Below the pieces are notes generated by a model. It saw only the letters and a program-made list of their open reading frames with translations, was not told the origin of the DNA and made no database searches. A stretch of 64,000 nucleotides of DNA from Streptomyces peucetius (GTDB taxonomy: Bacteria > Actinomycetota > Actinomycetes > Streptomycetales > Streptomycetaceae): the NCBI RefSeq assembly GCF_025854275.1, contig NZ_CP107567.1, positions 2,852,001 through 2,916,000 of the forward strand, written 5' to 3'. The translations under genes were made by a program, and so were the position numbers. The stretch's first letter is position 1; each line of letters begins with the position of its first letter. Below are positions 26,531-36,051 of the stretch, in pieces.

Positions 26531-26851
26531 TCACGAACGGCGCCTGCGCGCCGACATCGCGAGCAGGCCCACGAGACCGACCGCCACCAGCGCCACCGGC
26601 ACCACCCGCTCCAGCCTCGGCGACCCGTCCTCGGACACGAACTTCTCCTTCACGTCCGAGACGGTCCGGTTCACCGCGACGAACGCCCGCCCGGCCGTCC
26701 GGTCCACCGTCCCGGCGACCTTGGCCTTCGCGTCACCGATGACCGTCTTCGGGTGCACACGCACACCGATCTCGTCGAGCGTCTCCGCGAGCCGCTCGCG
26801 CCTGCGGACGATGTCCGCCTCGATCTGCGCAGGGGTCCTGGCATCCGACAC
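26531..26851 (-). CDS. DUF3618 family membrane protein
   Basis: The protein is 106 aa from GTG 26851 with GGAGG 8 nt upstream. The N-terminus DARTPAQIEADIVRRRERLA, then ETLDEIGVRVHPKTVI, is the DUF3618 signature. A single C-terminal membrane helix (VVPVALVAVGLVGLLAM) ends in ARRRRS. Function unknown; members are common in actinobacteria. It is divergent from bcp. Confidence 0.85.
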   Translation of the reverse strand: MSDARTPAQIEADIVRRRERLAETLDEIGVRVHPKTVIGDAKAKVAGTVDRTAGRAFVAVNRTVSDVKEKFVSEDGSPRLERVVPVALVAVGLVGLLAMSARRRRS

Positions 26852-27004
26852 CGCGCTGCCTCCGTGGTCGTGTCCGGTAGTCCTTCGTCGACAGTCTGTC
26901 AGCTCGGCCGCGACCGCACCCGGCGGCACCCCCATTACCCTCGACGCCGTACACCCCGACACCAGCGATACCACCGAGTGCACCGCAGTCCACCGAGGAG
27001 AACC

Positions 27005-27472
27005 ATGAGCGAGCGACTCCAGCCCGGCGACACCGCCCCCGCCTTCACCCTGCCCGACGCCGACGGCAACGAGGTCTCGCTCGCCGACCACAAGGGCCGC
27101 AAGGTGATCGTGTACTTCTACCCCGCCGCCCTCACCCCCGGCTGCACCAAGCAGGCCTGCGACTTCACCGACAACCTCGAGCTGCTGGCCGGCGCCGGCT
27201 ACGACGTCATCGGCGTGTCGCCGGACAAGCCGGAGAAGCTCGCCAAGTTCCGCGAGAAGGAGGACCTCAAGGTCACGCTCGTCGGCGACCCCTCCAAGGA
27301 GGTCCTGACCGCGTACGGCGCCTTCGGCGAGAAGAAGCTCTACGGCAAGACGGTGACCGGTGTGATCCGTTCCACTGTCGTCGTCGACGAGGACGGCAAG
27401 GTCGAGCGAGCCCTGTACAACGTCAAGGCGACCGGTCACGTCGCCAAGATCATCAAGGATCTCGGCATCTGA
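27005..27472 (+). CDS. bcp: Thiol peroxidase, Bcp/PrxQ family
   Basis: The protein is 155 aa, the normal length. The peroxidatic Cys47 is in TPGCTKQACDF and the resolving Cys52 is five residues later, the alpha-helical PrxQ arrangement. It reduces hydrogen peroxide and organic hydroperoxides in the cytoplasm using thioredoxin. The start has AGGAG upstream. A stem-loop terminator follows at 27511. Confidence 0.93.
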   Translation: MSERLQPGDTAPAFTLPDADGNEVSLADHKGRKVIVYFYPAALTPGCTKQACDFTDNLELLAGAGYDVIGVSPDKPEKLAKFREKEDLKVTLVGDPSKEVLTAYGAFGEKKLYGKTVTGVIRSTVVVDEDGKVERALYNVKATGHVAKIIKDLGI

Positions 27473-27510
27473 CCGACCACCGGCCTTTCGCCGCCCCGCA
27501 CATGTGGTGA

Positions 27511-27540
27511 CCGAAGTCCCGTCGGCCCGGGACTTCGGTT
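27511..27540 (+). terminator. Rho-independent type terminator after bcp
   Basis: An 11-bp perfect stem (arms 27511-27521 and 27528-27538) with a 6-nt loop is followed by TTTG. Confidence 0.75.
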
Positions 27541-27604
27541 TGCGGTTGTCCCGATCGAGCGGACGATTTTCTTGGAACAGGAGTCCAGGAAAGGAAACTT
27601 GGCC

Positions 27605-29104
27605 ATGGCCGATAACGGCCAGGAGCACCCGGCCGATCCCGCGGCGGTCAAACGCCACCCCGTACTCTTCCGCACCATCGAACAGCGGAGAAACCCCAGG
27701 CTACGGCGCACGGACATCACCGTCACCGACGAAGCAACGGTCAAACGGGCCGTCAAGGCCGCCTCGCTCGGCAATGCCATGGAGTGGTTCGACTTCGGGA
27801 TCTACAGCTACCTGGCCGTCACCATCGGCCACGTCTTCTTCCCTCCGGGAAACGACACCGTCCAACTCCTCTCGTCCTTCGCGACCTTCGCCGTCGCCTT
27901 CCTCGTTCGCCCGCTCGGCGGAATGGTGTTCGGCCCTCTGGGTGACAAGATCGGCCGCAAGAAGGTGCTCGCCGCGACCATGATCCTCATGGCGATCGGC
28001 ACCGGCGCCATCGGCCTGATCCCTTCGTACGCCAGCATCGGCTTCTGGGCCCCGGCCCTGCTGATCCTGTTCCGCCTCGTCCAGGGCTTCTCCACGGGCG
28101 GCGAATACGGCGGCGGCGCGTCCACCTTCATCGCCGAGTACGCCCCCGACAGACGACGCGGCTTCTTCGGCAGCTTCCTCGAACTCGGCACCCTCGCCGG
28201 CTACGTCGGCGCGGCCGGCCTGGTGACCGTCCTCACCGCATGGCTCGGCAGCGACACCATGGAGGCCTGGGGCTGGCGGGTGCCCTTCCTCGTCGCCGCG
28301 CCCCTGGGCCTCGTCGGCGTCTACCTGCGGCTCAAACTCGACGAGACCCCCGCCTTCCAGAAGCTCGAAGCGGAGTCCGCCCGCGCCCCCGAGAACACCG
28401 CCGTCCACCTCGAGACGACGGCCACGGGCGACCTCGCCGACATCTTCCGCACGTACTGGCCGACGCTGATCCTGTGCATCGCCCTCGTCGGCGCGTACAA
28501 CATCACCGACTACATGCTGCTGTCGTACATGCCGACGTATTTGTCCGACGAGCTCGGCTACAGCGAGACCCACGGGCTGATCATCCTCATCAGCGTCATG
28601 GCCGTCCTGATGCTGCTCATCAACCAGGTGGGCCGCCTCAACGACCACTTCGGCCGCAAGCCGCTGCTGATGGCCGGCATGCTCGGCTTCCTGTTCCTCT
28701 CGGCCCCCGCGCTCCTGATCGGCCAGGGGGGCATCCCGGCGATCAGCGCGGGGATGCTGATGCTCGGCCTGTCGCTGGTCTGCCTGCTGGGCACGATGTC
28801 CGCGGCCCTCCCGGCCATGTTCCCGACCCATGTCCGGTACGGGTCACTGTCGGTCGGCTACAACCTCTCCGCCTCGCTGTTCGGCGGCACGACGCCGCTC
28901 GTCATCACGGCCCTGATCAGCCTCACCGGCAGCAACATGATGCCCGCGTACTACTCGATGGCGGCGGCCCTGGTCGGGGTGATCGCGGTCGCCTGCATGA
29001 AGGAGACCGCCCAGAAGCCCCTGGACGGCTCCCCGCCGTCGGTGTCCTCCAAGGAAGAGGCCGCCGAAATGGTCCTGGCCCAGGCCCCGGACCCCAAGTT
29101 CTGA
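27605..29104 (+). CDS. MFS metabolite:H+ symporter, ProP/KgtP type
   Basis: The protein is 499 aa from ATG 27605, preceded by AGGAAAGGAA. It has 12 membrane helices. The MHS-family signature is SLGNAMEWFDFGIYSYLA near residues 55-72, followed by GPLGDKIGRKKVL and QGFSTGGEYGGG. This family moves proline/betaine, alpha-ketoglutarate or other small carboxylates and osmolytes with protons. The substrate here cannot be decided; overall pattern is closest to ProP. The hydrophilic N-terminus (about 50 residues) is longer than in E. coli. The gene is monocistronic, with hairpins either side. Confidence 0.87.
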   Translation: MADNGQEHPADPAAVKRHPVLFRTIEQRRNPRLRRTDITVTDEATVKRAVKAASLGNAMEWFDFGIYSYLAVTIGHVFFPPGNDTVQLLSSFATFAVAFLVRPLGGMVFGPLGDKIGRKKVLAATMILMAIGTGAIGLIPSYASIGFWAPALLILFRLVQGFSTGGEYGGGASTFIAEYAPDRRRGFFGSFLELGTLAGYVGAAGLVTVLTAWLGSDTMEAWGWRVPFLVAAPLGLVGVYLRLKLDETPAFQKLEAESARAPENTAVHLETTATGDLADIFRTYWPTLILCIALVGAYNITDYMLLSYMPTYLSDELGYSETHGLIILISVMAVLMLLINQVGRLNDHFGRKPLLMAGMLGFLFLSAPALLIGQGGIPAISAGMLMLGLSLVCLLGTMSAALPAMFPTHVRYGSLSVGYNLSASLFGGTTPLVITALISLTGSNMMPAYYSMAAALVGVIAVACMKETAQKPLDGSPPSVSSKEEAAEMVLAQAPDPKF

Positions 29105-29133
29105 AACCCCCTCGGACCGGCCCGCCCCACAGC

Positions 29134-29156
29134 AAGCGGAACGGGGCATTCCGTTT
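29134..29156 (+). terminator. Short hairpin after the MFS symporter gene
   Basis: Arms AAGCGGAA and TTCCGTTT (one G-T pair) with a 7-nt loop and a T-run inside the right arm. Confidence 0.5.
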
Positions 29157-29240
29157 TGCGGACGTGACCGTCCGATAGTCGGTTCGTTACTCCGTACGAG
29201 GCCGCGAACAGGCGATCACGCGGCCGGGACGGAGGGGACG

Positions 29241-29921
29241 ATGCCGGCGAGTCCGTACACGCGAGAGCGTCTGGCCGAGGCGGCGGGATCATCACGGACG
29301 CTGAGTGAGGCACTGGTGAAGCTGGGGGTGGACCCGAAGAGTTCTACGCGCCGCTACGTCCTCAGGCGCATGCGACGGATGGGGACGGACACGTCGCACT
29401 TCGAGCGGGAGGGCGTCCGGTGGACGCAGGAGGTTCTCGCGCCCGTTGTCGCCGCGTCCACGAGCATGTGCGACGTGCTGAGGCGGCTCGGACTCGATGT
29501 AGTGGGTGGCAACCACACCCATATCAGCCGTCGCGTCAAAGCTCTCGGCCTCGACACGTCGCACTTCGTACCGCCCGCCCGCGCCGGCGAAGCCAGATCA
29601 CGCCGGACACCGCAATCGCTGCTGTCGATACAGCACCCGGGCAGTGCCCGACGCATTCCGAGCGAGCGGCTGCACGGCGCCATGGCCACACTCGGAGTGC
29701 CTGAGCGCTGCGCGCTCTGCGGCACCGAGCCGCTGTGGCAGGGCCGCCCTCTGCCGCTGGAGGTGGACCATGTGGACGGGGACTGGCGGAACAACAGGCT
29801 GGAGAACCTGCGCCTTCTGTGCCCGAACTGCCACTCGGCGACCGACACGTATCGGGGCAGAGCGAAGTCTCGGCCGAAGACGGCCCGGCGAGAAGCAGGA
29901 GAAACGGGCGTGGGCACGTGA
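29241..29921 (+). CDS. HNH endonuclease with N-terminal DTSHF repeats (first of a tandem pair)
   Basis: The protein is 226 aa from ATG 29241. The N-terminal half has two modules of about 55 residues, each with a helix-turn-helix-like stretch ending GTDTSHF or GLDTSHF. The C-terminal half is an HNH domain: a CALCG zinc knuckle, LEVDHVDGDWRNNRLENLRL, then LCPNCHSATDTYRG with CPNC as the second knuckle. The catalytic His is in VDHVDG. It should be a metal-dependent DNA nuclease. Its stop overlaps the next gene (GTGA), and the two are paralogues. It lies just before tRNA-Leu. Confidence 0.85.
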   Translation: MPASPYTRERLAEAAGSSRTLSEALVKLGVDPKSSTRRYVLRRMRRMGTDTSHFEREGVRWTQEVLAPVVAASTSMCDVLRRLGLDVVGGNHTHISRRVKALGLDTSHFVPPARAGEARSRRTPQSLLSIQHPGSARRIPSERLHGAMATLGVPERCALCGTEPLWQGRPLPLEVDHVDGDWRNNRLENLRLLCPNCHSATDTYRGRAKSRPKTARREAGETGVGT

Positions 29922-30601
29922 CCGGAGCCCGCCGGTACACGCGCGAGCTACTCGCCGCAGCAGCTGAAGCCTGCGCCGACATCGACGAGGTGATCGCCTT
30001 CCTCGGCACACAGCCGTACGAGAAGCTGCAGCGCCACCTGCTCAGGCGTTTCGAGCACTACGGCATCGATGTGTCGCACTTCCCACGACCACGCCGCGGG
30101 CCTCACGGGGCCAAGCTCCCTCCCGGGCCCGACGAGGTGCGGGCCGCAGTGTCGCAGTCGACTTCCGTGGCGGGTGCGCTGCGTGTCCTTCAACGCCCCG
30201 ACAACACCAGGCTGCGAGCGCAGTTCCGTCAGCTGGTCGCCGAGTACGGAATCGACACATCGCACTTTCTCGGGCAGGCACATCAGAAGGGAAAGCCCGG
30301 CACGGCGGCAAAGCCAGCGGCGGAGATCCTGGTCAGGCGCCACGCCGGACACCGCACGAAGACAGCGCTGCTGCGTCGCGCCCTGAGCGAGAGCGGCGTC
30401 CCCGAGTTGTGTGACGGATGCGGGACCGGCCCTGCATGGTTCGGTCGGCCAATGACGCTCGAGGTCGATCACATCAACGGCGATTGCCGGGACGACCGTC
30501 GTGAGAACCTCCGGTTGTTGTGTCCCAACTGCCACGCGGTCACGACGACGTGGTGCCGGGGCGGCAAGGCACGCAAGCATGTGCCGGCGTCCGCGCCATG
30601 A
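29918..30601 (+). CDS. HNH endonuclease with N-terminal DTSHF repeats (second of the pair)
   Basis: The protein is 227 aa from GTG 29918, overlapping the previous stop by 4 bp. It has the same architecture: modules ending GIDVSHF and GIDTSHF, then CDGCG, LEVDHINGDCRDDRRENLRL and LCPNCHAVTTTWCRGG. Identity to its neighbour is highest in the HNH core. Tight coupling of two paralogues suggests a heteromer. Target DNA is unknown. The stop lies 32 bp before tRNA-Leu. Confidence 0.85.
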   Translation: MTGARRYTRELLAAAAEACADIDEVIAFLGTQPYEKLQRHLLRRFEHYGIDVSHFPRPRRGPHGAKLPPGPDEVRAAVSQSTSVAGALRVLQRPDNTRLRAQFRQLVAEYGIDTSHFLGQAHQKGKPGTAAKPAAEILVRRHAGHRTKTALLRRALSESGVPELCDGCGTGPAWFGRPMTLEVDHINGDCRDDRRENLRLLCPNCHAVTTTWCRGGKARKHVPASAP

Positions 30602-30633
30602 ACGGCAGGCGCCCGCTACGATGGCTGCGGCTC

Positions 30634-30720
30634 GCGGCCGTTGCTGAATTGGCATAAGCGGGTGTTTTAGGGGCACCTGGGAGTATTCCCATGTGGGTTC
30701 GAGTCCCACCGGCCGCACCA
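30634..30720 (+). tRNA. tRNA-Leu (anticodon UAG)
   Basis: The acceptor stem GCGGCCG (30634-30640) pairs with CGGCCGC (30710-30716), with discriminator A and encoded CCA (to 30720). The anticodon arm GGTGT-TTTAGGG-GCACC gives anticodon TAG (reads CUA/CUG). The long variable arm TGGGAGTATTCCCA is diagnostic of a class II tRNA, and GGTTCGAGTCC forms the T loop. Confidence 0.95.
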
Positions 30721-30723
30721 GAG

Positions 30724-30753
30724 AGGGGCCGCTCACAAAGTCGAGCGGCCCCT
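30724..30753 (+). terminator. Terminator of tRNA-Leu
   Basis: A perfect stem AGGGGCCGCTC/GAGCGGCCCCT with an 8-nt loop starts 4 nt after the CCA end. Confidence 0.8.
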
Positions 30754-30772
30754 TCGCCCTTTCCGCAGCCCC

Positions 30773-31375
30773 TCAGCCCAGCAGTTCCTTGACCACCGGG
30801 ACGAGTGCCCGGAAGGCCTTGCCGCGGTGGCTGATCGCGTTCTTCTCCGCCGGGGTCAGTTCCGCGCAGGTACGCGACTCGCCGTCGGGCTGGAGGATCG
30901 GGTCGTAGCCGAAGCCGTTCGTGCCCTCGGGGGAGCGGCGGAGGGTGCCGGTCAGGCGGCCTTCCACGACGCGTTCCGTGCCGTCCGGGAGAGCGAGGGC
31001 GGCCGCGCAGGCGAAGTGGGCGCCGCGGTGGGGGGTGTCGATGTCGGCGAGCTGGGCGAGCAGCAGTCCGAGGTTGGCCCGGTCGTCGCCGTGGCGGCCG
31101 GCCCACCGGGCCGAGAAGATGCCGGGCGCGCCGCCGAGGACGTCGACGCAGAGGCCGGAGTCGTCGGCGACGGCGGGCAGGCCGGTGGCCCTGGCGAGGG
31201 CGTGGGCCTTGAGGAGGGCGTTCTCGGCGAAGGTGACGCCGGTTTCCTTGACGTCGGGGACCTCCGGGTAGGCGTCCGCGCCGACGAGGTCGTGGGTGAG
31301 ACCGGCGTCGGCGAGGATGGCCCTGAGTTCGGTGATCTTTCCGGTGTTGCGGGTGGCGAGGATCAGTCGGGTCAT
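30773..31375 (-). CDS. rdgB: RdgB/HAM1 XTP/dITP pyrophosphatase
   Basis: The protein is 200 aa, standard length. It starts MTRLILATRNTGKITELRAI, the substrate-binding SxNxxK-like loop, and has ENALLKAHALARATGLPAVADDSGLCVDVLGG (split about 62-93) and GTNGFGYDPI. It hydrolyses non-canonical purine triphosphates (ITP, dITP, XTP) to monophosphates in the cytoplasm. It is downstream of rph and a small lipoprotein on the same strand, the usual rph-rdgB order. Confidence 0.95.
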   Translation of the reverse strand: MTRLILATRNTGKITELRAILADAGLTHDLVGADAYPEVPDVKETGVTFAENALLKAHALARATGLPAVADDSGLCVDVLGGAPGIFSARWAGRHGDDRANLGLLLAQLADIDTPHRGAHFACAAALALPDGTERVVEGRLTGTLRRSPEGTNGFGYDPILQPDGESRTCAELTPAEKNAISHRGKAFRALVPVVKELLG

Positions 31376-31382
31376 GGCTCGA

Positions 31383-31769
31383 TTATCCGGGGGTGCAGAC
31401 CTTGCCGATCTCGGTGGCCGCGTCCGTGACGGGGCTGATGTCGGGGGTGGCGTCGCCGCTCTCGATGGACTTGCGGACGTTGTCTACGCCGGCGCCGAGG
31501 TCGTCGACGGCCTTGCCGAGGTCGGCGTTGTCGGACTTGTCGCCGAGGCTGTCGAGTTCGCGGTCGATGTCGTCGAGCGCTTCGCGGGCCTTCGTGGGGT
31601 CCTCGGTGGCGGTGGAGACGGCCTCCTGGAGCTTGTTGACGCTGGTGGCTATGGCGTCGGCGGTCTCGACGCAGTCGAGTGCCTTGTCGAGGGCGCCGCA
31701 GCCGACGGCGGCGGGCAGGATGAGGGCAGCGGCGGCGATGGTGAGTGCGGTGCGGCGGCGCGCAGACAT
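31383..31769 (-). CDS. Small lipoprotein, function unknown
   Basis: The protein is 128 aa from ATG 31769. A lipoprotein signal (TALTIAAAALILPAAVGC, with Cys near 24) precedes a helical, acidic body with heptad-like spacing (VNKLQEAVSTATEDPTKARE). No family name. It sits between rph and rdgB and ends 7 bp before the rdgB start. Confidence 0.75.
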   Translation of the reverse strand: MSARRRTALTIAAAALILPAAVGCGALDKALDCVETADAIATSVNKLQEAVSTATEDPTKAREALDDIDRELDSLGDKSDNADLGKAVDDLGAGVDNVRKSIESGDATPDISPVTDAATEIGKVCTPG

Positions 31770-31797
31770 TCGGAAGGGTCCTCCCCGGTCAACGGAC

Positions 31798-31823
31798 GGG
31801 CGCACGGTTCGGCCCGTGCGCCC
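31798..31823 (-). terminator. Hairpin downstream of rph
   Basis: A perfect 10-bp stem (arms 31798-31807 and 31814-31823). A second small hairpin lies at about 31835-31850. Confidence 0.6.
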
Positions 31824-31865
31824 GTGTGTACAACGACGCCCGTGGGGGCGTTCTTGGTTGCTTCT

Positions 31866-32600
31866 TTACTCTGCGGAGCGGCCGAGGGCCTCGACCTGGA
31901 GGGCGGCGAGGTCGGCGCAGCCGCCGGTGGCGAGGTCGAGGAGGGCGTTGAGCTCCTTGCGGTCGAAGGGCTCGGCCTCGGCCGTGCCCTGGACCTCGAC
32001 GAAGCGGCCGTCTCCGGTGCAGACGACGTTCATGTCGGTCTCGGCGCGGACGTCCTCCTCGTAGCAGAGGTCGAGGAGGGGGGTGCCGTCGACGATGCCG
32101 ACGCTGACGGCGGCGACGGTGCCGATGAGGGGCTTGCGGCCGGCCTTGACGAGTTTCTTGGTCTGCGCCCAGGCGACGGCGTCGGCGAGGGCGACGTAGG
32201 CGCCGGTGATGGCGGCGGTGCGGGTGCCTCCGTCGGCCTGGAGGACGTCGCAGTCGAGGACGACGGTGTTCTCGCCGAGGGCCTTGTAGTCGATGACGGC
32301 GCGCAGGGAGCGGCCGATGAGCCGGCTGATCTCGTGGGTGCGGCCGCCGATCTTGCCGCGGACGGATTCGCGGTCGCCGCGGGTGTTGGTGGAGCGGGGC
32401 AGCATCGAGTACTCGGAGGTGACCCAGCCTTCGCCGCTGCCCTTGCGCCAGCGGGGGACGCCTTCGGTGAAGGATGCGGTGCAGAAGACCTTGGTGTCTC
32501 CGAAGGAGATGAGGACGGAGCCCTCGGCGTGCTTGCTCCATCCGCGTTCGATGGTGACCGGGCGGAGCTGTTCGGGGGTGCGGCCGTCGATTCGAGACAT
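31866..32600 (-). CDS. rph: Ribonuclease PH
   Basis: The protein is 244 aa, with the family N-terminus [20 protein letters not shown]. It also has [37 protein letters not shown] and the catalytic region [20 protein letters not shown]. It trims tRNA 3' ends with phosphate as cosubstrate. GroEL-like hexamer formation is known for the family. It is the first gene of a group with the lipoprotein and rdgB, though a hairpin lies in between. Confidence 0.95.
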   Translation of the reverse strand: MSRIDGRTPEQLRPVTIERGWSKHAEGSVLISFGDTKVFCTASFTEGVPRWRKGSGEGWVTSEYSMLPRSTNTRGDRESVRGKIGGRTHEISRLIGRSLRAVIDYKALGENTVVLDCDVLQADGGTRTAAITGAYVALADAVAWAQTKKLVKAGRKPLIGTVAAVSVGIVDGTPLLDLCYEEDVRAETDMNVVCTGDGRFVEVQGTAEAEPFDRKELNALLDLATGGCADLAALQVEALGRSAE

Positions 32601-32626
32601 GCTGCCGAGCCTATCGGCAGACGGGT

Positions 32627-32663
32627 GAGGGGCCCGTTCCGGTCGGTCGGAATCAGGCCCCTC
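32627..32663 (-). terminator. Hairpin downstream of nagF
   Basis: Outer stem GAGGGGCC/GGCCCCTC with an inner TTCCG/CGGAA stem. Confidence 0.65.
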
Positions 32664-32690
32664 GTGGTGCGGGGTGGGTGAGGCGTCAGC

Positions 32691-32924
32691 TCACATCATG
32701 TCTTCGATGTCGGCGGCGATCGGGTCGGCGTCGGTTCCGATGACGACCTGGATGGCGGTGCCCATCTTGACGACGCCGTGGGCGCCGGCGGCCTTGAGCG
32801 CGGCCTCGTCGACGAGCGCGGGGTCGGCGACTTCGGTGCGCAGGCGGGTGATGCAGCCCTCGATCTCCTCGATGTTGTCGATTCCGCCGAGCCCGGCGAC
32901 GATCTTCTCAGCCTTGCTGGCCAT
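32691..32924 (-). CDS. nagF: PTS EIIB component, N-acetylglucosamine type
   Basis: The protein is 77 aa, a free-standing EIIB domain. The phosphorylated Cys is in IEGCITRLRTEVADP (about residue 24). It passes phosphate from the PTS chain to sugar at EIIC. It is divergent from the two EIIC genes nagE1 and nagE2, the arrangement I recall in S. coelicolor, where the EIIB is called NagF. The shared intergenic region holds a dre site for DasR. Confidence 0.9.
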   Translation of the reverse strand: MASKAEKIVAGLGGIDNIEEIEGCITRLRTEVADPALVDEAALKAAGAHGVVKMGTAIQVVIGTDADPIAADIEDMM

Positions 32925-33121
32925 GTCTTTCTCCCTGCGTTCGGAGCGTTGAGCGCTGTTCCCGGCTCACCGCCTCGGGCTGCCTCCCCGGCCCACCGTA
33001 GGCCGGGTTTGTCACGGTAACGCACGGTTGGCCCATCTTCACGGGCGAGTAACCGTCTTGTACCGAAAGATGACGATCGCCGGCGCCCTGTCGTGCGACC
33101 GGGCTCCGGGACCGTACCGCG

Positions 33122-33137
33122 ACTGGTCTACACCAGT
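33122..33137 (+). promoter_or_regulatory. DasR-responsive element (dre) between nagF and nagE1
   Basis: ACTGGTCTACACCAGT, 1-2 changes from the consensus ACTGGTCTAGACCACT, 44 nt before the nagE1 start. DasR releases dre sites when glucosamine-6-phosphate builds up. Confidence 0.88.
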
Positions 33138-33180
33138 CTGCAACACCTGCCAAACGAGGCGTGTTTCCGGGAGGACCCCG

Positions 33181-34440
33181 ATGAGCTCCGAGAGCGCGGC
33201 CGCGCCGCGGAAGAAGTGGTGGAACAGCCTCTTCCAGGGACTCCAGAAGGTCGGCCGCAGCCTTCAGCTCCCGGTCGCCGTGCTGCCCGCGGCCGGTCTG
33301 CTGGTGAGCCTGGGGCGCCTGTTCGAGGCGTATCTCGACGGCCCGTTCTGGGACAAGACGTCGCAGGTCCTGATCGGAGGCGGGGGCGGCATCCTCGACG
33401 GCAGTTTGGGGCTGCCCCTGTTGTTCTGCATCGGGGTCGCGATCGGTTTCGCGAAGAAGTCCGACGGTTCGACCGCGCTGGCGGCGGTCGCGGGCTTCCT
33501 CGTCTACTACAGCGTGCTCAAGGCGTTCCCGGTCGACGGCTCGGTGACCGCGCAGATGCCGGAGGGCACCCCGCAGAACCCGGGCGTCCTCGGCGGCATC
33601 CTGATCGGCCTGCTGACGGCCGTCGTCTGGCAGCGCTACCACCGCACCCGGCTGGTCGACTGGCTCGGCTTCTTCAACGGCCGCCGGCTCGTTCCGATCA
33701 TCATGGCGTTCCTGTGCTGTGTGCTGGGGGTGCTGTTCGGGCTGCTGTGGGATCCGGTCGGCGACGCGCTCACCGCCTTCTCGCGGCAGCTGATCGACCT
33801 GGGCGCGTGGGGTGCGGGCATCTTCGGTGTCGCGAACCGGCTGCTGATCCCGATCGGCATGCACCAGTTCCTGAACACCTTCTTCTGGTTCCAGGCGGGC
33901 GAGTACCAGGCGGCGGACGGCAAGGTGGTCCAGGGAGACCTGACCCGCTTCTTCGCGGGCGACCCAGACGCCGGCCTGTTCATGTCCGGCTTCTTCCCCA
34001 TCATGATGTTCGGCCTTCCCGCGGCCGCCCTGGCCATCACCCACTGCGCGCGCCCGGAACACCGCAAGCGGGTGGGCGGCCTGATGTTCTCGGTCGCCCT
34101 GACGTCCTTCGTGACCGGGGTGACGGAGCCGATCGAGTTCTCGTTCATGTTCGTGGCGCCCTTGCTGTACGGGCTGCACGCCTTGCTGACCGGCGCTTCG
34201 ATGGCGATCACCTGGGCGCTGGGTGCGCATGCGGGGTTCAGTTTCTCGGCGGGCCTGATCGACTACATCGTGAACTGGCACCTGGGCACGAAGCCATGGC
34301 TGATCCTGCCGATCGGCGCGTGTTTCGCGGTGATCTATTACGTCGTCTTCCGGCTGGCGATCACTTTGTTCAACATTCCTACACCGGGACGGGAGCCGGA
34401 GGAGCTCCAGGAGGAGATGGAGCGTGAGGCCACGAAGTAG
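33181..34440 (+). CDS. nagE1: PTS EIIC component, N-acetylglucosamine type
   Basis: The protein is 419 aa from ATG 33181 with GGGAGG upstream. It is a membrane EIIC of the glucose/GlcNAc family: QLPVAVLPAAGLLVSLG, VAIGFAKKSDGSTALAA, then GFFPIMMFGLPAAALAI and the sugar-site motif VTGVTEPIEFSFMF. About ten membrane helices. It takes up GlcNAc with NagF as its EIIB. The paralogue NagE2 follows after a terminator. In S. coelicolor the second permease is the main one, so this copy may be secondary. Confidence 0.9.
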   Translation: MSSESAAAPRKKWWNSLFQGLQKVGRSLQLPVAVLPAAGLLVSLGRLFEAYLDGPFWDKTSQVLIGGGGGILDGSLGLPLLFCIGVAIGFAKKSDGSTALAAVAGFLVYYSVLKAFPVDGSVTAQMPEGTPQNPGVLGGILIGLLTAVVWQRYHRTRLVDWLGFFNGRRLVPIIMAFLCCVLGVLFGLLWDPVGDALTAFSRQLIDLGAWGAGIFGVANRLLIPIGMHQFLNTFFWFQAGEYQAADGKVVQGDLTRFFAGDPDAGLFMSGFFPIMMFGLPAAALAITHCARPEHRKRVGGLMFSVALTSFVTGVTEPIEFSFMFVAPLLYGLHALLTGASMAITWALGAHAGFSFSAGLIDYIVNWHLGTKPWLILPIGACFAVIYYVVFRLAITLFNIPTPGREPEELQEEMEREATK

Positions 34441-34474
34441 CCGCCGGCGCTGCCCGCACCCGCCGTTCGAAGGG

Positions 34475-34500
34475 CCCCTGGACCGCGACGGTCCGGGGGT
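34475..34500 (+). terminator. Terminator after nagE1
   Basis: An 11-bp stem (CCCCTGGACCG/CGGTCCGGGGG, one G-T pair) with a 3-nt loop, then GTCTTCGC. Confidence 0.65.
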
Positions 34501-34576
34501 CTTCGCGTGCGTTGTCCGGATCGTTACCCGGTCCGGAAAATTCGCAGGTTTCTTATCCAACCCTCACCGTGCTACA

Positions 34577-34592
34577 ACAGGTCTACACCACT
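34577..34592 (+). promoter_or_regulatory. dre site 1 upstream of nagE2
   Basis: ACAGGTCTACACCACT, close to the DasR consensus. It forms an 11-bp inverted repeat with site 2. Confidence 0.85.
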
Positions 34593-34593
34593 T

Positions 34594-34609
34594 AATGGTG
34601 TAGACCATG
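34594..34609 (+). promoter_or_regulatory. dre site 2 upstream of nagE2
   Basis: AATGGTGTAGACCATG, with the TGGTGTAGACCA core. Sites 1 and 2 lie 1 bp apart, 90-120 bp before the nagE2 start, as a double operator. Confidence 0.75.
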
Positions 34610-34699
34610 CGGTCCAGACCATAGGCCGCTCTCCCCTGAGACGCCGCCCTCCCCCGTAGTCATGTCCTCCGGCGGCGCCTTGCCCACTGGAGGAAGTTG

Positions 34700-35968
<1,269 letters not shown>

Positions 35969-35988
35969 GCCGCACGGCCCAGGCAGAC

Positions 35989-36026
35989 GCCGAAGCCCCT
36001 GCCTGTTCCAGGGCGGGGGCTTCGGC
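35989..36026 (+). terminator. Terminator after nagE2
   Basis: A 15-bp stem with one G-T pair (arms 35989-36003 and 36012-36026). It lies between convergent nagE2 and the MBL gene. Confidence 0.8.
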
Positions 36027-36051
36027 CGTTGTCCGTCAGAGGTCAGACGCG

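Noticed and set aside
30634..30720. Integrated element at tRNA-Leu
   Set aside because: No integrase gene and no repeat of the tRNA 3' end were noticed in the window. The tRNA has its own terminator and rdgB follows as in other streptomycetes.
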